Below are positions 14,896-23,185 of a stretch of DNA of 34,434 nucleotides, piece after piece (within the stretch, counting starts at the first letter, position 1; every line of letters starts with the position of its first letter). Source of the DNA: JAZDJP01 sp043803805 (GTDB lineage: Bacteria; Planctomycetota; JAZDJP01); NCBI GenBank assembly GCA_043803805.1, contig JAZDJP010000092.1, forward strand, positions 1 to 34,434. Direction: 5' to 3'. The notes beneath the pieces were generated by a model, which saw nothing but the letters and a program-made list of their open reading frames with translations, made no database searches and was not told where the DNA came from. Position numbers and translations under genes: made by a program.

Positions 14896-16770
14896 TCAGG
14901 GTGTCATCTGAAGGTGTTCGGCAATCGGCCCCAACGCCAGCGCGGGCAGGAATGTCAGCACGCCCACCAACACGATGATCATGATCAGAAGCCCCACAAA
15001 AAGAGGCGTGTGAGTGGGTAGCGTCCCGGCGCTCACAGGGACCGGTTTCTTGCGGGCCAGCGACCCGGCGATGGCCAATGTGGGGATCGCCAGTCCGTAT
15101 CGCGCGATGAGCATGACCACGCCCCCGAGGATGTTGTAGAAGGGGGTGTTGGCGCTCAAGCCCGCGAACGCGCTACCGTTGTTGTTGCCCATCGAAGAGA
15201 AGGCGTACAGAATTTCGCTGAGCCCGTGTGGCCCGGGGTTGGCCACGCCGGAGGTCCCCGCGCCGGTCAAAACGGCAATGGCCGTGGGCGCCAGGATAAT
15301 GGCGTGAGGAATCAGGAGGATCGATGCCGCCATCTTCACCTCATACGTCTCGATTTTCTTGCCCAGGTACTCCGGCGTGCGTCCCACCATGAGACCGGCC
15401 ACGAACACGGCGACGATGACAAAGGCCAGCATCCCGTAGAGTCCCGAGCCGACGCCTCCGAAGATGACCTCCCCAAACTGAATGAGGACCAACGGAAAAA
15501 GCCCGCCCAAGGGGGTGAATGAATCGTGCATGGCGTTGACCGAGCCGTTGGAAGCCGCGGTCGTGGCCGTGGCCCAAAGCGCCGAGTTCACGGTCCCGAA
15601 GCGGACCTCCTTGCCCTCCATATTTCCCCCCGATTGGGCGCGCGGGTCAACACCAGGTTCCGAGATTGGCCCCCAACGTAACATGAACGAGGGGGGCGTC
15701 TCCTGCCGGGCCTCCCGCGGCCTCTGATCCAGATGGAGATTGGCCAGGCGTGGATTGCCGGACGACTCCGCCCAATAACAACCGAAGGCGAACCCCGCAA
15801 GGACAAGGAACATGGCCGCGAACAGCGCCCATCCCTGGCGGACATCCCTGACCATCTCGCCGAACGTGTGGCAGAACGCGGCGGGGATGAGCAAAATGGC
15901 CAGCATCTCAAGCCAGTTGGAGAACGGTGTCGGGTTCTCGAACGGGTGCGCGGAGTTGACGTTGAAGAACCCGCCGCCATTGGTCCCCAGTTGCTTTATG
16001 GCAATCTGTGACGCAACCGGTCCAATGGCGATCTCCTGATCCTTGACGGTGATATTCTCGGTCTTGGGCCTCCCCAGTGCATCAAGCACCGGTTTGCCGT
16101 CCGGGTCGAAAACCGGTTTGTCGTGGCCGGTCTCCTGAACCAGCGGCATCCTCGGGTAGTTCGTCAACGTTTGCACCACCCCCTGGGAAACGAGGAGAAC
16201 GGCCAGGGTGAACGAGAGCGGCAGCAGGATGTAGAGGATGCTGCGCGTGAGGTCAACCCAGAAATTGCCGAGGTTGTCGGTGGTCTTGCGGACGAACCCG
16301 CGAGTGAGCGGCAGGAGCACGGCCATGCCCGTCGCCGCCGACAGGAAATTCTGCACGGAGAGACCGAGCATCTGGGTCAGATAACTCATGGTGGCCTCGC
16401 CGCTGTAGGCCTGCCAGTTGGTGTTGGTGGCGAAACTCGCGGCCGTGTTGAAGGCGCTGTCCGGGGGGACGGCGCCCAGGTCTTGGGGGTTGAGCGGTAG
16501 AAATCCCTGAAGCCGCTGGAGCGCGTAGACCGCGAACATTCCCGCGGCATTGAATATCAGTATGGCGATCGCGTACGTTTTCCAACTCATCTCCTGGTCG
16601 GCCCGAATCCCGCAGAGCCGATAGATCATGGCTTCCAACGGGGAGAGGAACCCTGCCCAGCGCGGAGGCCGTCCTTCGTAGATCCGGGCCATGTACAAGC
16701 CCAGCGGACAGGCCAACACAGACAGTGTCAGCAGATACATGAGAATTTGAAGCATCCCGTTGGCGGTCAT
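14896..16770 (-). CDS. kdpA: KdpA, K+-binding and translocating subunit
   Basis: This 624-aa membrane protein of the K+-transporter superfamily has four pore-loop repeats: FNTAASFATNTNWQAYSGE (107-125), IKQLGTNGGGFFNVNSAHPF, TTAASNGSVNAMHDS (403-417) and SSMGNNNGSAFAGLSAN. It is somewhat longer than typical KdpA (about 560-600 aa). The extra length lies mainly in soluble loops around residues 210-250 and 340-390. The chosen start overlaps the kdpF stop (TGATG) and has GGAG eight bases upstream. A longer in-frame opening to 16938 would run through kdpF and the microprotein gene in another frame and is not credible. Confidence 0.96.
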   Translation of the reverse strand: MTANGMLQILMYLLTLSVLACPLGLYMARIYEGRPPRWAGFLSPLEAMIYRLCGIRADQEMSWKTYAIAILIFNAAGMFAVYALQRLQGFLPLNPQDLGAVPPDSAFNTAASFATNTNWQAYSGEATMSYLTQMLGLSVQNFLSAATGMAVLLPLTRGFVRKTTDNLGNFWVDLTRSILYILLPLSFTLAVLLVSQGVVQTLTNYPRMPLVQETGHDKPVFDPDGKPVLDALGRPKTENITVKDQEIAIGPVASQIAIKQLGTNGGGFFNVNSAHPFENPTPFSNWLEMLAILLIPAAFCHTFGEMVRDVRQGWALFAAMFLVLAGFAFGCYWAESSGNPRLANLHLDQRPREARQETPPSFMLRWGPISEPGVDPRAQSGGNMEGKEVRFGTVNSALWATATTAASNGSVNAMHDSFTPLGGLFPLVLIQFGEVIFGGVGSGLYGMLAFVIVAVFVAGLMVGRTPEYLGKKIETYEVKMAASILLIPHAIILAPTAIAVLTGAGTSGVANPGPHGLSEILYAFSSMGNNNGSAFAGLSANTPFYNILGGVVMLIARYGLAIPTLAIAGSLARKKPVPVSAGTLPTHTPLFVGLLIMIIVLVGVLTFLPALALGPIAEHLQMTP

Positions 16771-16856
16771 CAGAACCACTCCGGTTTGATCAGAGCCACA
16801 ACAAGATAAATCAGCAGTCCCAGCGCAATCAGGCCCGCGATCATGTACAAGGTCAT
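16770..16856 (-). CDS. kdpF: KdpF, 28-aa stabilising peptide of the K+ pump
   Basis: Translation of the minus strand gives a 28-residue single-helix peptide beginning MTLYMIAGLIALGLLIYL and ending IKPEWF. This matches KdpF in size, hydrophobic profile and the C-terminal KPE(W/K)F-like end. KdpF sits in the membrane against KdpA/KdpB and stabilises the complex. GAAGGA precedes the ATG. The start overlaps the upstream microprotein's stop (ATGA), and its own stop overlaps the kdpA start (TGATG), so the three are translationally coupled. Confidence 0.92.
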   Translation of the reverse strand: MTLYMIAGLIALGLLIYLVVALIKPEWF

Positions 16857-16954
16857 GGTTTTTCCTTCGGTTGCAAACGATCCAGTGCTGGAACAAGTGC
16901 CGCCGAGACCGCGAAGAACGCCAGCGCGAGCGCGACAAGGAGCAAATCGGACAT
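16853..16954 (-). CDS. 33-aa single-helix membrane microprotein at the head of the kdp operon
   Basis: The minus strand encodes a 33-aa peptide, MSDLLLVALALAFFAVSAAL followed by VPALDRLQPKEKP. It has one membrane helix (residues 3-22) and a short charged tail. A strong GGGAG lies about nine bases upstream of its ATG, and its stop overlaps the kdpF start. Similar tiny AFF(A/S)-type single-pass peptides occur upstream of kdpF in other kdp operons, as I recall. The role is not known, but an accessory or regulatory peptide of the pump is plausible. The coding call rests on the coupling, the Shine-Dalgarno and the hydrophobic pattern. Confidence 0.72.
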   Translation of the reverse strand: MSDLLLVALALAFFAVSAALVPALDRLQPKEKP

Positions 16955-16974
16955 CGTGCGTTTCTCCCTGCTTG

Positions 16975-17045
16975 AATGATACCGGGAACGATATTAGGAG
17001 GGTTTTAAAACCGAGGCCGATTCCATAAATACTTTATAAAGAGGC
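16975..17045 (-). promoter_or_regulatory. Probable kdp operon control region with two perfect palindromes
   Basis: Upstream of the first kdp gene, the A/T-rich stretch holds GGTTTTAAAACC (17001-17012) and CTTTATAAAG (17032-17041). Both are perfect palindromes, about 20 bases apart. On the minus strand TAATAT near 16990 could be a -10 without a good -35, as expected for an activator-dependent promoter. The TTTATAAAGTATTTAT stretch resembles the T/A-rich KdpE site of enterobacteria only loosely. Confidence 0.35.
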
Positions 17046-17212
17046 TTTTGCGCCCACATGTTCAACGCCGGGCGGGAGGGGATGAGGTTGTCCCGGGATA
17101 CTACCAACCGACGATGTTGTCCTTGAGATGAGGATATCGGACTTATTTCGTCACGACCGATTGGGTTACGGAACGGTAATGTTCACCGTCCGGACGGCCG
17201 ATAACCAATGTA

Positions 17213-17713
17213 ATGATCCGGGCGCTGTTTTTTCTGGTGATTGGCGTTGCCCTTGGTGTGGGGGGGTACCTGGCGTACCAGTCCCCCGCCGCCCGGGCGA
17301 AGGTCCGCGGCTGGTTCGGCGGCGCCGGCGCCGCCCCGGCGGTCGAGGCGTCCTCTCCGGCGGCGCGGCCCGCAACGGACGTGAAAACGCCGCCGACGGT
17401 CACTCCGGACACGCCCATTGCCTACCCGTCCGCGGCGGCCATGGCCGCCATCCGGAAACTCGCCTCGACGAAGCCCGAGGAGCGCATCGCGGGCCTCCAG
17501 GAACTCCGGCGCCTGCGCGAGCCGGCGGGAGTGCCGTTTCTCCTCGACCGCCTGCGCGACGACGACTGGCGCGTCCGCCACGCCGCCAACGAGGCCTTGA
17601 AGGGGGTCGCGCGTCAGGATTTTAAATTCGATCCCCAGGGCCCCGCCGCCGAGCGCGAAACCGTCGCCCGGACGTGGGAGGCGTGGTGGAAGAAATCGCG
17701 CTACGCGCCGTAG
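17213..17713 (+). CDS. Small membrane-anchored HEAT-repeat-like protein
   Basis: The 166-aa protein begins with one hydrophobic helix (residues 3-22), then an Ala/Pro-rich linker to about residue 75. The C-terminal helical domain carries HEAT/PBS-lyase-like units: EERIAGLQELRRLREPAGVP, then LLDRLRDDDWRVRHAANEAL. These repeats usually serve protein-protein contact. It ends in a Trp-rich stretch (TWEAWWKKS). The start has no clear Shine-Dalgarno, but no alternative start exists upstream before an in-frame stop. It converges with the AraC-type gene with a six-base gap. The function is unknown. Confidence 0.72.
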   Translation: MIRALFFLVIGVALGVGGYLAYQSPAARAKVRGWFGGAGAAPAVEASSPAARPATDVKTPPTVTPDTPIAYPSAAAMAAIRKLASTKPEERIAGLQELRRLREPAGVPFLLDRLRDDDWRVRHAANEALKGVARQDFKFDPQGPAAERETVARTWEAWWKKSRYAP

Positions 17714-17719
17714 CACAAT

Positions 17720-18592
17720 TCAGAGGCTCCCCTCGCGCAATCGGGCCAGGAAATGTCTTGGGGAAACCCCCTCCATTCGCTTGAACGTTTTGGACAGGTG
17801 GAAGGCGTCGCTGAATCCGGTGGCCGCGGCAACGGCCTTGAGCGGCTGGCCTCCCAACAACAACCCCCTTGCCCGGTTGACGCGCAGGCGGATCAGCCTC
17901 GACATGGGTGGCTCTCCGGTTTCCTGCCTGTAGCGGTGCGCCAGCGTGGATATGCTCACGTGGAGATGCCTCGCGATGATGGCAAGGTCCACCCGCTCGG
18001 ACGCGTGCGCCTCCAGATAGGCGTTTACTTCCCGCACGAATCCGGACGGGGGAACCGGTGTCGGGAAGGTTCGAATGCGACGAACATCCTTCCCGATGGG
18101 TTCACTCGTGTGCAGATGATCGAGCACGTTGAAAAACAGGGCCTGGGCGGGCCAGAAACCGTTTTCCTTGCGGGCCTGGCCGATCTGGGCGATCTGTTCG
18201 ATCAATCTCCCTAGAATTCCCCTGGGATCAACGAAACGGGCGCGGTGTGTGGGTTGAGTCATGGGCCGCGAAAGCCCGCCGACCTCTCCGCCCAGGAAGA
18301 TGATATGGGCCGATTGGCACACGGGTTCGGTCTTCTGCCGGTAATCCTCCCAATAGACGGTTCCCGGGGAATACAGGTGGGCGGTCTGGGGGATTCGCGG
18401 CTGCCAGGGGGACGATCCGGAACCGATCCGGAACCGGCCGCAGTCGGTGAAGGCGTAATCCAGCACCCATGCGGAATACCGGAAGCGGGCCCGGTTGCCA
18501 CGCAGGCCGCGGGCCACGCGCCATGCGGCGAGCAGTTCCGGGGCCACTCCCCGATGCCGGTCCCACGTGTGTCCGAATGATCTGACGTCCAT
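17720..18592 (-). CDS. AraC-family transcriptional regulator of the sugar cluster
   Basis: In this 290-aa protein, the N-terminal 170 residues look like a cupin-type ligand-sensing domain (SPGTVYWEDYRQKTEPV, then HIIFLGGEVGG). The last 100 residues are the double helix-turn-helix of AraC/XylS proteins (DLAIIARHLHVSISTLAHRY; AVAAATGFSDAFHLSKTFKR; GVSPRHFLARL). It is transcribed divergently from the six-gene carbohydrate cluster and most likely controls it in response to a sugar. A GAGGGG lies just upstream of its ATG. A TATAAT for its own promoter (18622-18627 on the minus strand) sits inside the inverted repeat between the two transcription units, which suggests autoregulation. Confidence 0.88.
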   Translation of the reverse strand: MDVRSFGHTWDRHRGVAPELLAAWRVARGLRGNRARFRYSAWVLDYAFTDCGRFRIGSGSSPWQPRIPQTAHLYSPGTVYWEDYRQKTEPVCQSAHIIFLGGEVGGLSRPMTQPTHRARFVDPRGILGRLIEQIAQIGQARKENGFWPAQALFFNVLDHLHTSEPIGKDVRRIRTFPTPVPPSGFVREVNAYLEAHASERVDLAIIARHLHVSISTLAHRYRQETGEPPMSRLIRLRVNRARGLLLGGQPLKAVAAATGFSDAFHLSKTFKRMEGVSPRHFLARLREGSL

Positions 18593-18613
18593 CGGGAACC
18601 CCTCCCCGGGGCC

Positions 18614-18642
18614 CTTGCAGGATTATACATGATATCTGCAAG
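18614..18642. promoter_or_regulatory. Inverted repeat in the divergent araC-type/sugar-cluster promoter region
   Basis: CTTGCAG (18614-18620) and CTGCAAG (18636-18642) form a perfect 7-bp inverted repeat with a 15-base A/T-rich centre. That centre contains TATAAT on the minus strand. The position between the divergent regulator and its presumed target operon makes it a candidate operator. Confidence 0.45.
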
Positions 18643-18752
18643 CGCGGCCATTTTCAAATCGTCGCCGACGGGGTATGCTCATGGCGCGGTGGTTGCGGGA
18701 GGCGGTGATCGCCGGAAACCGTGATCCTTGCGTACACGGACAAAGGAGGCGC

Positions 18753-19784
18753 ATGAGGGGCATTTTCAGGTTTTCTTTCGGGCCCTGGAACATTCACGAA
18801 GGCGCGGATCCGTTCGGGCCGGCGGTCCGTGAATCCATCCCGTTCAACCGGAAGCTGGCGCTCTACCGGAAGCTTGGATTCGGCGCCGTGCAGTTTCACG
18901 ATGACGATGCCGTGCCGGGCATCAACCGTCTGTCTCCGGGCCGGATCGTCGCGCAGGCCGGGGCGGTCAAGGCGAGCCTGGACCGGCACGGGCTGGCGGC
19001 GGAGTTCGTGGCGCCTCGCCTGTGGGAGGATCCGCGCACGGTTGACGGCGGCTACACGTCGAACGATCCGCGTTGCCGCCGCTATGCCATCGGGCGCAGT
19101 CTCCGGACGGTTGACATCGCCAGGGCGCTCGGAACCGATCTGATCGTCCTGTGGCTCGCCCGCGAGGGCGCCTACATCCGCGAGGCCAAGGACAGCCGCG
19201 TGGCGGCGGAGCGGATCCTGGCGGCCATCAACGCGATGCTGGAGTATGACCCGAAGATTCGCATCGCCATCGAGCCCAAGCCGAACGAGCCCATGGACCA
19301 CACGTACATCCCCACCGCCGGCCACGCCATCGCCCTCGGGATGGCGAGCGTGGATCCGGGCCGGGTGGGCGTGAACATCGAGAGCGCGCATGCCATCCTT
19401 GCCGGGCTCGATCCGTCCGACGAGATGGGCTTCGCCCTGTCCGTCGACAAGCTCTGGACCGTTCACCTCAACGACCAGAACGGGATGAAATTCGACCAGG
19501 ACAAGACCTTCGGATCCGTGGACCTCCGGCGGGCGTTCAATCAGGTCCGCATCCTCGACGCCCACGGCTACGGCCGCCGCGGCGAGTGGGTCGGACTCGA
19601 CGTCAAGGCCATGCGCACGCAGAAGGCGCCGGCCGTGAAGCATTTGTCCAACAGCCGCGAGATCTTCCTGAAACTCCTGGCGGTTTCGCGGAGCCTGAAC
19701 GAGCGCAGGATGCGGGCGCTCATCGCGGCGCGGGACTACGAGGGACTGGACCTGTACCTGGTCAAGTCGCTCATGGGGAAGTGA
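18753..19784 (+). CDS. Xylose isomerase-like sugar isomerase (class I, actinobacterial type)
   Basis: The 343-aa TIM-barrel protein aligns by eye with class I xylose isomerases. It has the catalytic H49 and D52 in FHDDDAVPG, the segment DGGYTSNDPRCRRYA, metal ligand E174 and K176 in IEPKPNEP, E210 and H213 (GVNIESAH), and D248/D250 in KFDQD. These enzymes interconvert aldose and ketose using two divalent metals. One oddity is that the M1 ligand equivalent to D245 of the Streptomyces enzyme is His238 (TVHLND), which hints at a different metal or sugar preference. The start is chosen by AAAGGAGG six bases before the ATG; earlier in-frame ATGs lack one. It is the first gene of the six-gene cluster. 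Whether xylose is the substrate cannot be told. Confidence 0.85.
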   Translation: MRGIFRFSFGPWNIHEGADPFGPAVRESIPFNRKLALYRKLGFGAVQFHDDDAVPGINRLSPGRIVAQAGAVKASLDRHGLAAEFVAPRLWEDPRTVDGGYTSNDPRCRRYAIGRSLRTVDIARALGTDLIVLWLAREGAYIREAKDSRVAAERILAAINAMLEYDPKIRIAIEPKPNEPMDHTYIPTAGHAIALGMASVDPGRVGVNIESAHAILAGLDPSDEMGFALSVDKLWTVHLNDQNGMKFDQDKTFGSVDLRRAFNQVRILDAHGYGRRGEWVGLDVKAMRTQKAPAVKHLSNSREIFLKLLAVSRSLNERRMRALIAARDYEGLDLYLVKSLMGK

Positions 19785-19804
19785 TGAAAAGAAGGAGTCG
19801 CGGC

Positions 19805-20995
19805 ATGACGACGAAAACGTCTCGAAAACTGCGTATGGGAATGGTCGGTGGCGGACCCGGATCGTTCATCGGGGACGTGCATGTGAAAGCCGCCCAGTTC
19901 GACGGCGGCGTGGAGATGGTGGCCGGGGCGTTTTCCTCGACCCGCGCCAAGTCCGAAGAGCGCGGCCGGCAACTCTACCTTGATCCGGGGCGCGTCTACG
20001 GCTCCCACGAGGAGATGATCGAGCGGGAGCGCCGCTTGCCCGACGGGGAGCGGATTGATTTCGTTTCCATCGTCACGCCGAATCACCTGCACTACCCGGC
20101 GGCGCGGGATTTCCTGAACGCCGGCTTCCACGTGGTTTGCGACAAGCCGATGACGTTCACGCTCCAGGAAGCCCGGGCGCTCCGGACTCTGGTGCGCCGG
20201 AAGTCGAAACTGGTCTTTGCGCTCACCCACAACTACACCGGCTACCCGATGGTCAAGCTCGCCCGCGACCTCGTGGGGCGGAAGCGGCTGGGGCGGGTGT
20301 TGAAGGTGGTGGTGCAATACCCGCAGGGCTGGCTCATCGAGCGGATCGAGAAGGCCGGTTCCAAGCAGGCCGAGTGGAGGACGGATCCCAGGCGCGCGGG
20401 CAAGGCCGGCGCCATGGGTGACATCGGCACGCACGCCGCGAACCTGGTCGAATACATCACGGGCCTCGGTATCACGGAACTGTGCGCGGATCTCGCCTCC
20501 GTGATTCCCGGCCGGAATCTGGATGACGATGGCAACTGCCTCCTCCGCTTCAACAGCGGCGCGCGGGGCGTGCTGATCGCCAGCCAGGTCTCCGCGGGCG
20601 AGCTGAACGGGCTGCGCATCCGGGTCTATGGCGAGAAGGGGCAACTCCACTGGAGGCAGGAGACGCCGGAGACGCTGGACTTCGCCACCTGCGACGGATG
20701 CGTGACCACCTACCGCCGCGGCACGGCGGCCATCGCCCCGCTTTCGCCGGCCGCCGCGGCGGCCACTCGCATCCCGTTCGGCCATCCCGAAGGCTTCTAT
20801 GAGGCCTTCGCCACAATCTACAAGAACGCCGTGGACACCATCCGTGCGAAGCGGGAAGGGCTGAAGCCCTCGGCCATCAACCTCGACTTCCCGAACGTGG
20901 ACGACGGCGTCCGCGGCATGGAATTCATCGAAACGGTGGTCCGGTCGGGGAAACTGCGCCGGTGGGTCAAATGGTTTGAAGGAGGACAGCCATGA
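19805..20995 (+). CDS. Gfo/Idh/MocA-family NAD(P)-dependent sugar oxidoreductase
   Basis: The 396-aa protein has the N-terminal Rossmann fold with GMVGGGPGSF (12-21), the TPNHLHYPAA segment and the CDKPM motif with K114 (equivalent of the EKP lysine). The C-terminal substrate domain has GAMGDIGTH (202-210), whose D206 and H210 are the expected catalytic pair. Relatives oxidise a ring hydroxyl of sugars, inositols or glycosides, or act through a 3-keto intermediate. AAGGAG lies eight bases before the chosen ATG. An upstream ATG at 19784 overlapping the previous stop would add seven residues (MKRRSRG) and cannot be excluded. It is coupled to the aminotransferase gene by a 4-base overlap. Confidence 0.9.
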   Translation: MTTKTSRKLRMGMVGGGPGSFIGDVHVKAAQFDGGVEMVAGAFSSTRAKSEERGRQLYLDPGRVYGSHEEMIERERRLPDGERIDFVSIVTPNHLHYPAARDFLNAGFHVVCDKPMTFTLQEARALRTLVRRKSKLVFALTHNYTGYPMVKLARDLVGRKRLGRVLKVVVQYPQGWLIERIEKAGSKQAEWRTDPRRAGKAGAMGDIGTHAANLVEYITGLGITELCADLASVIPGRNLDDDGNCLLRFNSGARGVLIASQVSAGELNGLRIRVYGEKGQLHWRQETPETLDFATCDGCVTTYRRGTAAIAPLSPAAAAATRIPFGHPEGFYEAFATIYKNAVDTIRAKREGLKPSAINLDFPNVDDGVRGMEFIETVVRSGKLRRWVKWFEGGQP

Positions 20996-22347
20996 ATCGC
21001 GCCAAGACCGCGCCGGGGCACAAAGGCAAGAGGGTGGGGCCGGACGCCGGGACCGATGCTCCGGCGCCCCTCCGCCTGGGACCGTACACGAGCAAGATTC
21101 ACAAGGAGGAACTGAAGGAAGTCATCGATCTGTGGCAGTTCGCCCCCGGCATCAAGGAGAAGATGGCGGCGTTGATCGAGAAGAGCGCCGGTCAACTCAA
21201 GGGGCCGCATCTCTTCCGATACTACAATCCCAGGCCGAGCAAGGTGGCGGCCGCGGAGAAGGCCTTCGCCACGTTCATCGGCGTTCCGCACGTCCTGGCC
21301 GTCAATTCGTGCACCTCGGCGCTGATCGCGGCGCTCCGTGCGCTGGGCATCGGCGCGGGGGACGAGGTCATCGTCCCGGCCTACACCTTCTTCGCCTCGG
21401 CCGCGGCGATCGGCGCCGCGAACGCCATTCCGGTCATCGCCGATGTGGATGAAACCCTGACGCTGGATCCGAAAGATGTCGAACGCCGGATCACGCCCCG
21501 AACCCGGGCGATCATCGTTGTGCACATGCGCGGCATGCCCGCCCGGATGGATGAACTCATGGCCATTGCCCGGAGGCATAAAATCCATGTCATCGAAGAT
21601 GTGGCCCAGGCCGCCGGCGGAACGTACAGGGGGAAGATGCTCGGATCCATCGGAACGCTGGGCTGCTTCAGCTTCGATTACTACAAGATTCTGAACTCCG
21701 GCGAAGGCGGCTTTATTACCACCAACGACGAATGGCTTTACACCCGGGCGCAGTCCTGGCACGACTGCGCCGCCTGCTGGCGTCCGAACCGATTCGCCTC
21801 CGAGCGCCGCGAGGGCGAACTCTTTTGCGGCGAGAACTATCGCATGAGCGAGTTGCAGGGCGCGGTGGCCCTGGCGCAGATTCGCAAAGCGCGCAGGTTT
21901 CTCAAAGGCTACCGCGCGGCCAAGGCGCGCATCGCCGGCCGGCTCCGACTGCCCGGGGGCGTGACGCTCCAGCGCGTCGCCGACCCGGAAGGAGACACCG
22001 GCATCTGCCTGATCCTCTTCATGCCGGACGCCGAGAAGACCAGGCGGGCCTTGTCCGTCATGCAGGCGGCGGGCGTGCCGGCGGGCGGCATCTACGACCA
22101 CAAGGTCAAGGACTGGCACATCTACGTCCACTGGGAGCACATCCTGGAGCGGAAGGCGGTAGCCCGCGACGGGCTGCCTTGGAGCGGCGTGAGCGCCGCG
22201 GATCTGCCCCGCTACTCCAAGGACATGTGTCCGCGGAGCACGGAACTGCTCTCGCGTGCGATCATGATCGACATCCACTGGGAATATTCCCCTGCGGACT
22301 GCGCCGCCATTGCGGGTGGAATCAACAAGGTCCTGGCGGCGATATGA
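20992..22347 (+). CDS. DegT/DnrJ/EryC1/StrS-family PLP aminotransferase-like protein
   Basis: The 451-aa protein has the sugar-aminotransferase fold. It shows NSCTSALIAALRALGIG (105-121), VIVPAYTFFASAAAI, the PLP-ring aspartate D203 in VIEDVAQAAGG, and the Schiff-base lysine K232 in FSFDYYKILNSGEGGF. The conserved GENYRMSELQGAVALAQ segment follows. Such enzymes usually move an amino group between glutamate or glutamine and a keto sugar. With the oxidoreductase just upstream, a pair that makes or removes an amino group on a sugar is likely. It is longer than the typical 370-400 aa, with a basic N-terminal tail of about 30 residues. Its ATG overlaps the oxidoreductase stop. Confidence 0.9.
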   Translation: MNRAKTAPGHKGKRVGPDAGTDAPAPLRLGPYTSKIHKEELKEVIDLWQFAPGIKEKMAALIEKSAGQLKGPHLFRYYNPRPSKVAAAEKAFATFIGVPHVLAVNSCTSALIAALRALGIGAGDEVIVPAYTFFASAAAIGAANAIPVIADVDETLTLDPKDVERRITPRTRAIIVVHMRGMPARMDELMAIARRHKIHVIEDVAQAAGGTYRGKMLGSIGTLGCFSFDYYKILNSGEGGFITTNDEWLYTRAQSWHDCAACWRPNRFASERREGELFCGENYRMSELQGAVALAQIRKARRFLKGYRAAKARIAGRLRLPGGVTLQRVADPEGDTGICLILFMPDAEKTRRALSVMQAAGVPAGGIYDHKVKDWHIYVHWEHILERKAVARDGLPWSGVSAADLPRYSKDMCPRSTELLSRAIMIDIHWEYSPADCAAIAGGINKVLAAI

Positions 22348-22357
22348 GGAGGTTCCC

Positions 22358-23185
22358 GTGAAGCCCGGTGTTTGCCTGGAAATGTTCTTCACGGACCGGC
22401 CGTTCATCGATCGGATCGAGGCGGCGGGCAAGGCGGGCTACCGGTTCGCCGAGATGTGGTTCACGGACGTGACCGCTTGGAAGGACGGGATGCGGAGTGA
22501 TGATCCCAAGGATCCCGCCAAGGTCCGCGCGGCGGCGGAGAAAGCGGGTGTGGTTCTGACCAACGCCGTCATCGGGTCGCCGGACGGCGGGATCGGCGGC
22601 GGTCTGACGAACCCGGCCAACCGCAAGCAGTGGCTGGCCCGGACCGATCAGACGCTCCGGTTCTGCAAGGCGGCCGGCATCGGCGCGGCCATCGTCTGCA
22701 CCGGCAACCGCGTGGAAGGCAAGTCATCCCGCCAGATGCGCAAGAGCGTCGTGACCGGCCTTGAGCGGACGGTCAGGAAGGCGGAGAAGTGCGGCGTCAC
22801 CCTTCTTCTGGAAACTCTGAACGACACGATCGATCACCCGAACTACTTCCTCACGAGCTCGGACGAAGGCGCCGCCATCTGCCGGGAGATCGGCTCGCCG
22901 CGGCTGAAACTGCTCTTCGATTGCTATCACGTGCAGATCATGGAGGGCGATCTCTGCGGCCACATCCGGAAGAATCTCGACGTCATCGGCCACATGCACG
23001 CCGCCGGGCACCCGGGACGGCACGAGCTGTGGCTGGGCGAAACGAATTATCCGTTCCTGGCGAAACAGATTGACGCGATGGGCTATTCCGGCGTCTTCGC
23101 GCTGGAGTACCTGCCCACCCTCGACCCGGCCGAAAGCATACGCCAGGCCCTGGCCCATCTGGCAGGGGAATTGCCCCATGGATAG
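22358..23185 (+). CDS. Hydroxypyruvate isomerase-like TIM-barrel protein
   Basis: The 275-aa protein starts at GTG, chosen because GAGGAGG lies just upstream and the product then begins MKPGVCLEMFF as in the family. Xylose-isomerase-like TIM-barrel metal residues are visible: E152 (LLLETLND), D188 (LLFDCYHVQ), H214 in the GHMHAAGHPGRHE segment, and E250 (FALEYLP). The PGRHE signature is that of the hydroxypyruvate isomerase (Hyi) and related epimerase branch. The reaction is likely an aldose-ketose isomerisation or epimerisation of a small sugar or sugar acid. The exact substrate is not deducible. It overlaps the next gene by eight bases. Confidence 0.85.
   Translation: MKPGVCLEMFFTDRPFIDRIEAAGKAGYRFAEMWFTDVTAWKDGMRSDDPKDPAKVRAAAEKAGVVLTNAVIGSPDGGIGGGLTNPANRKQWLARTDQTLRFCKAAGIGAAIVCTGNRVEGKSSRQMRKSVVTGLERTVRKAEKCGVTLLLETLNDTIDHPNYFLTSSDEGAAICREIGSPRLKLLFDCYHVQIMEGDLCGHIRKNLDVIGHMHAAGHPGRHELWLGETNYPFLAKQIDAMGYSGVFALEYLPTLDPAESIRQALAHLAGELPHG

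Noticed and set aside
16771..16938. N-terminal extension of kdpA
   Set aside because: The 56 extra codons overlap kdpF and the 33-aa gene in other frames. The KdpA family begins at the ATG overlapping the kdpF stop.
16955..17212. c-di-AMP (ydaO-type) riboswitch upstream of kdp
   Set aside because: Known upstream of kdp genes in some Gram-positives, but I cannot find its conserved core here, and the space before the first gene is short and A/T-rich.
20818..22431. Long minus-strand frame opposite the aminotransferase gene
   Set aside because: It is a shadow in GC-rich DNA. The plus strand has the PLP lysine and other conserved motifs.
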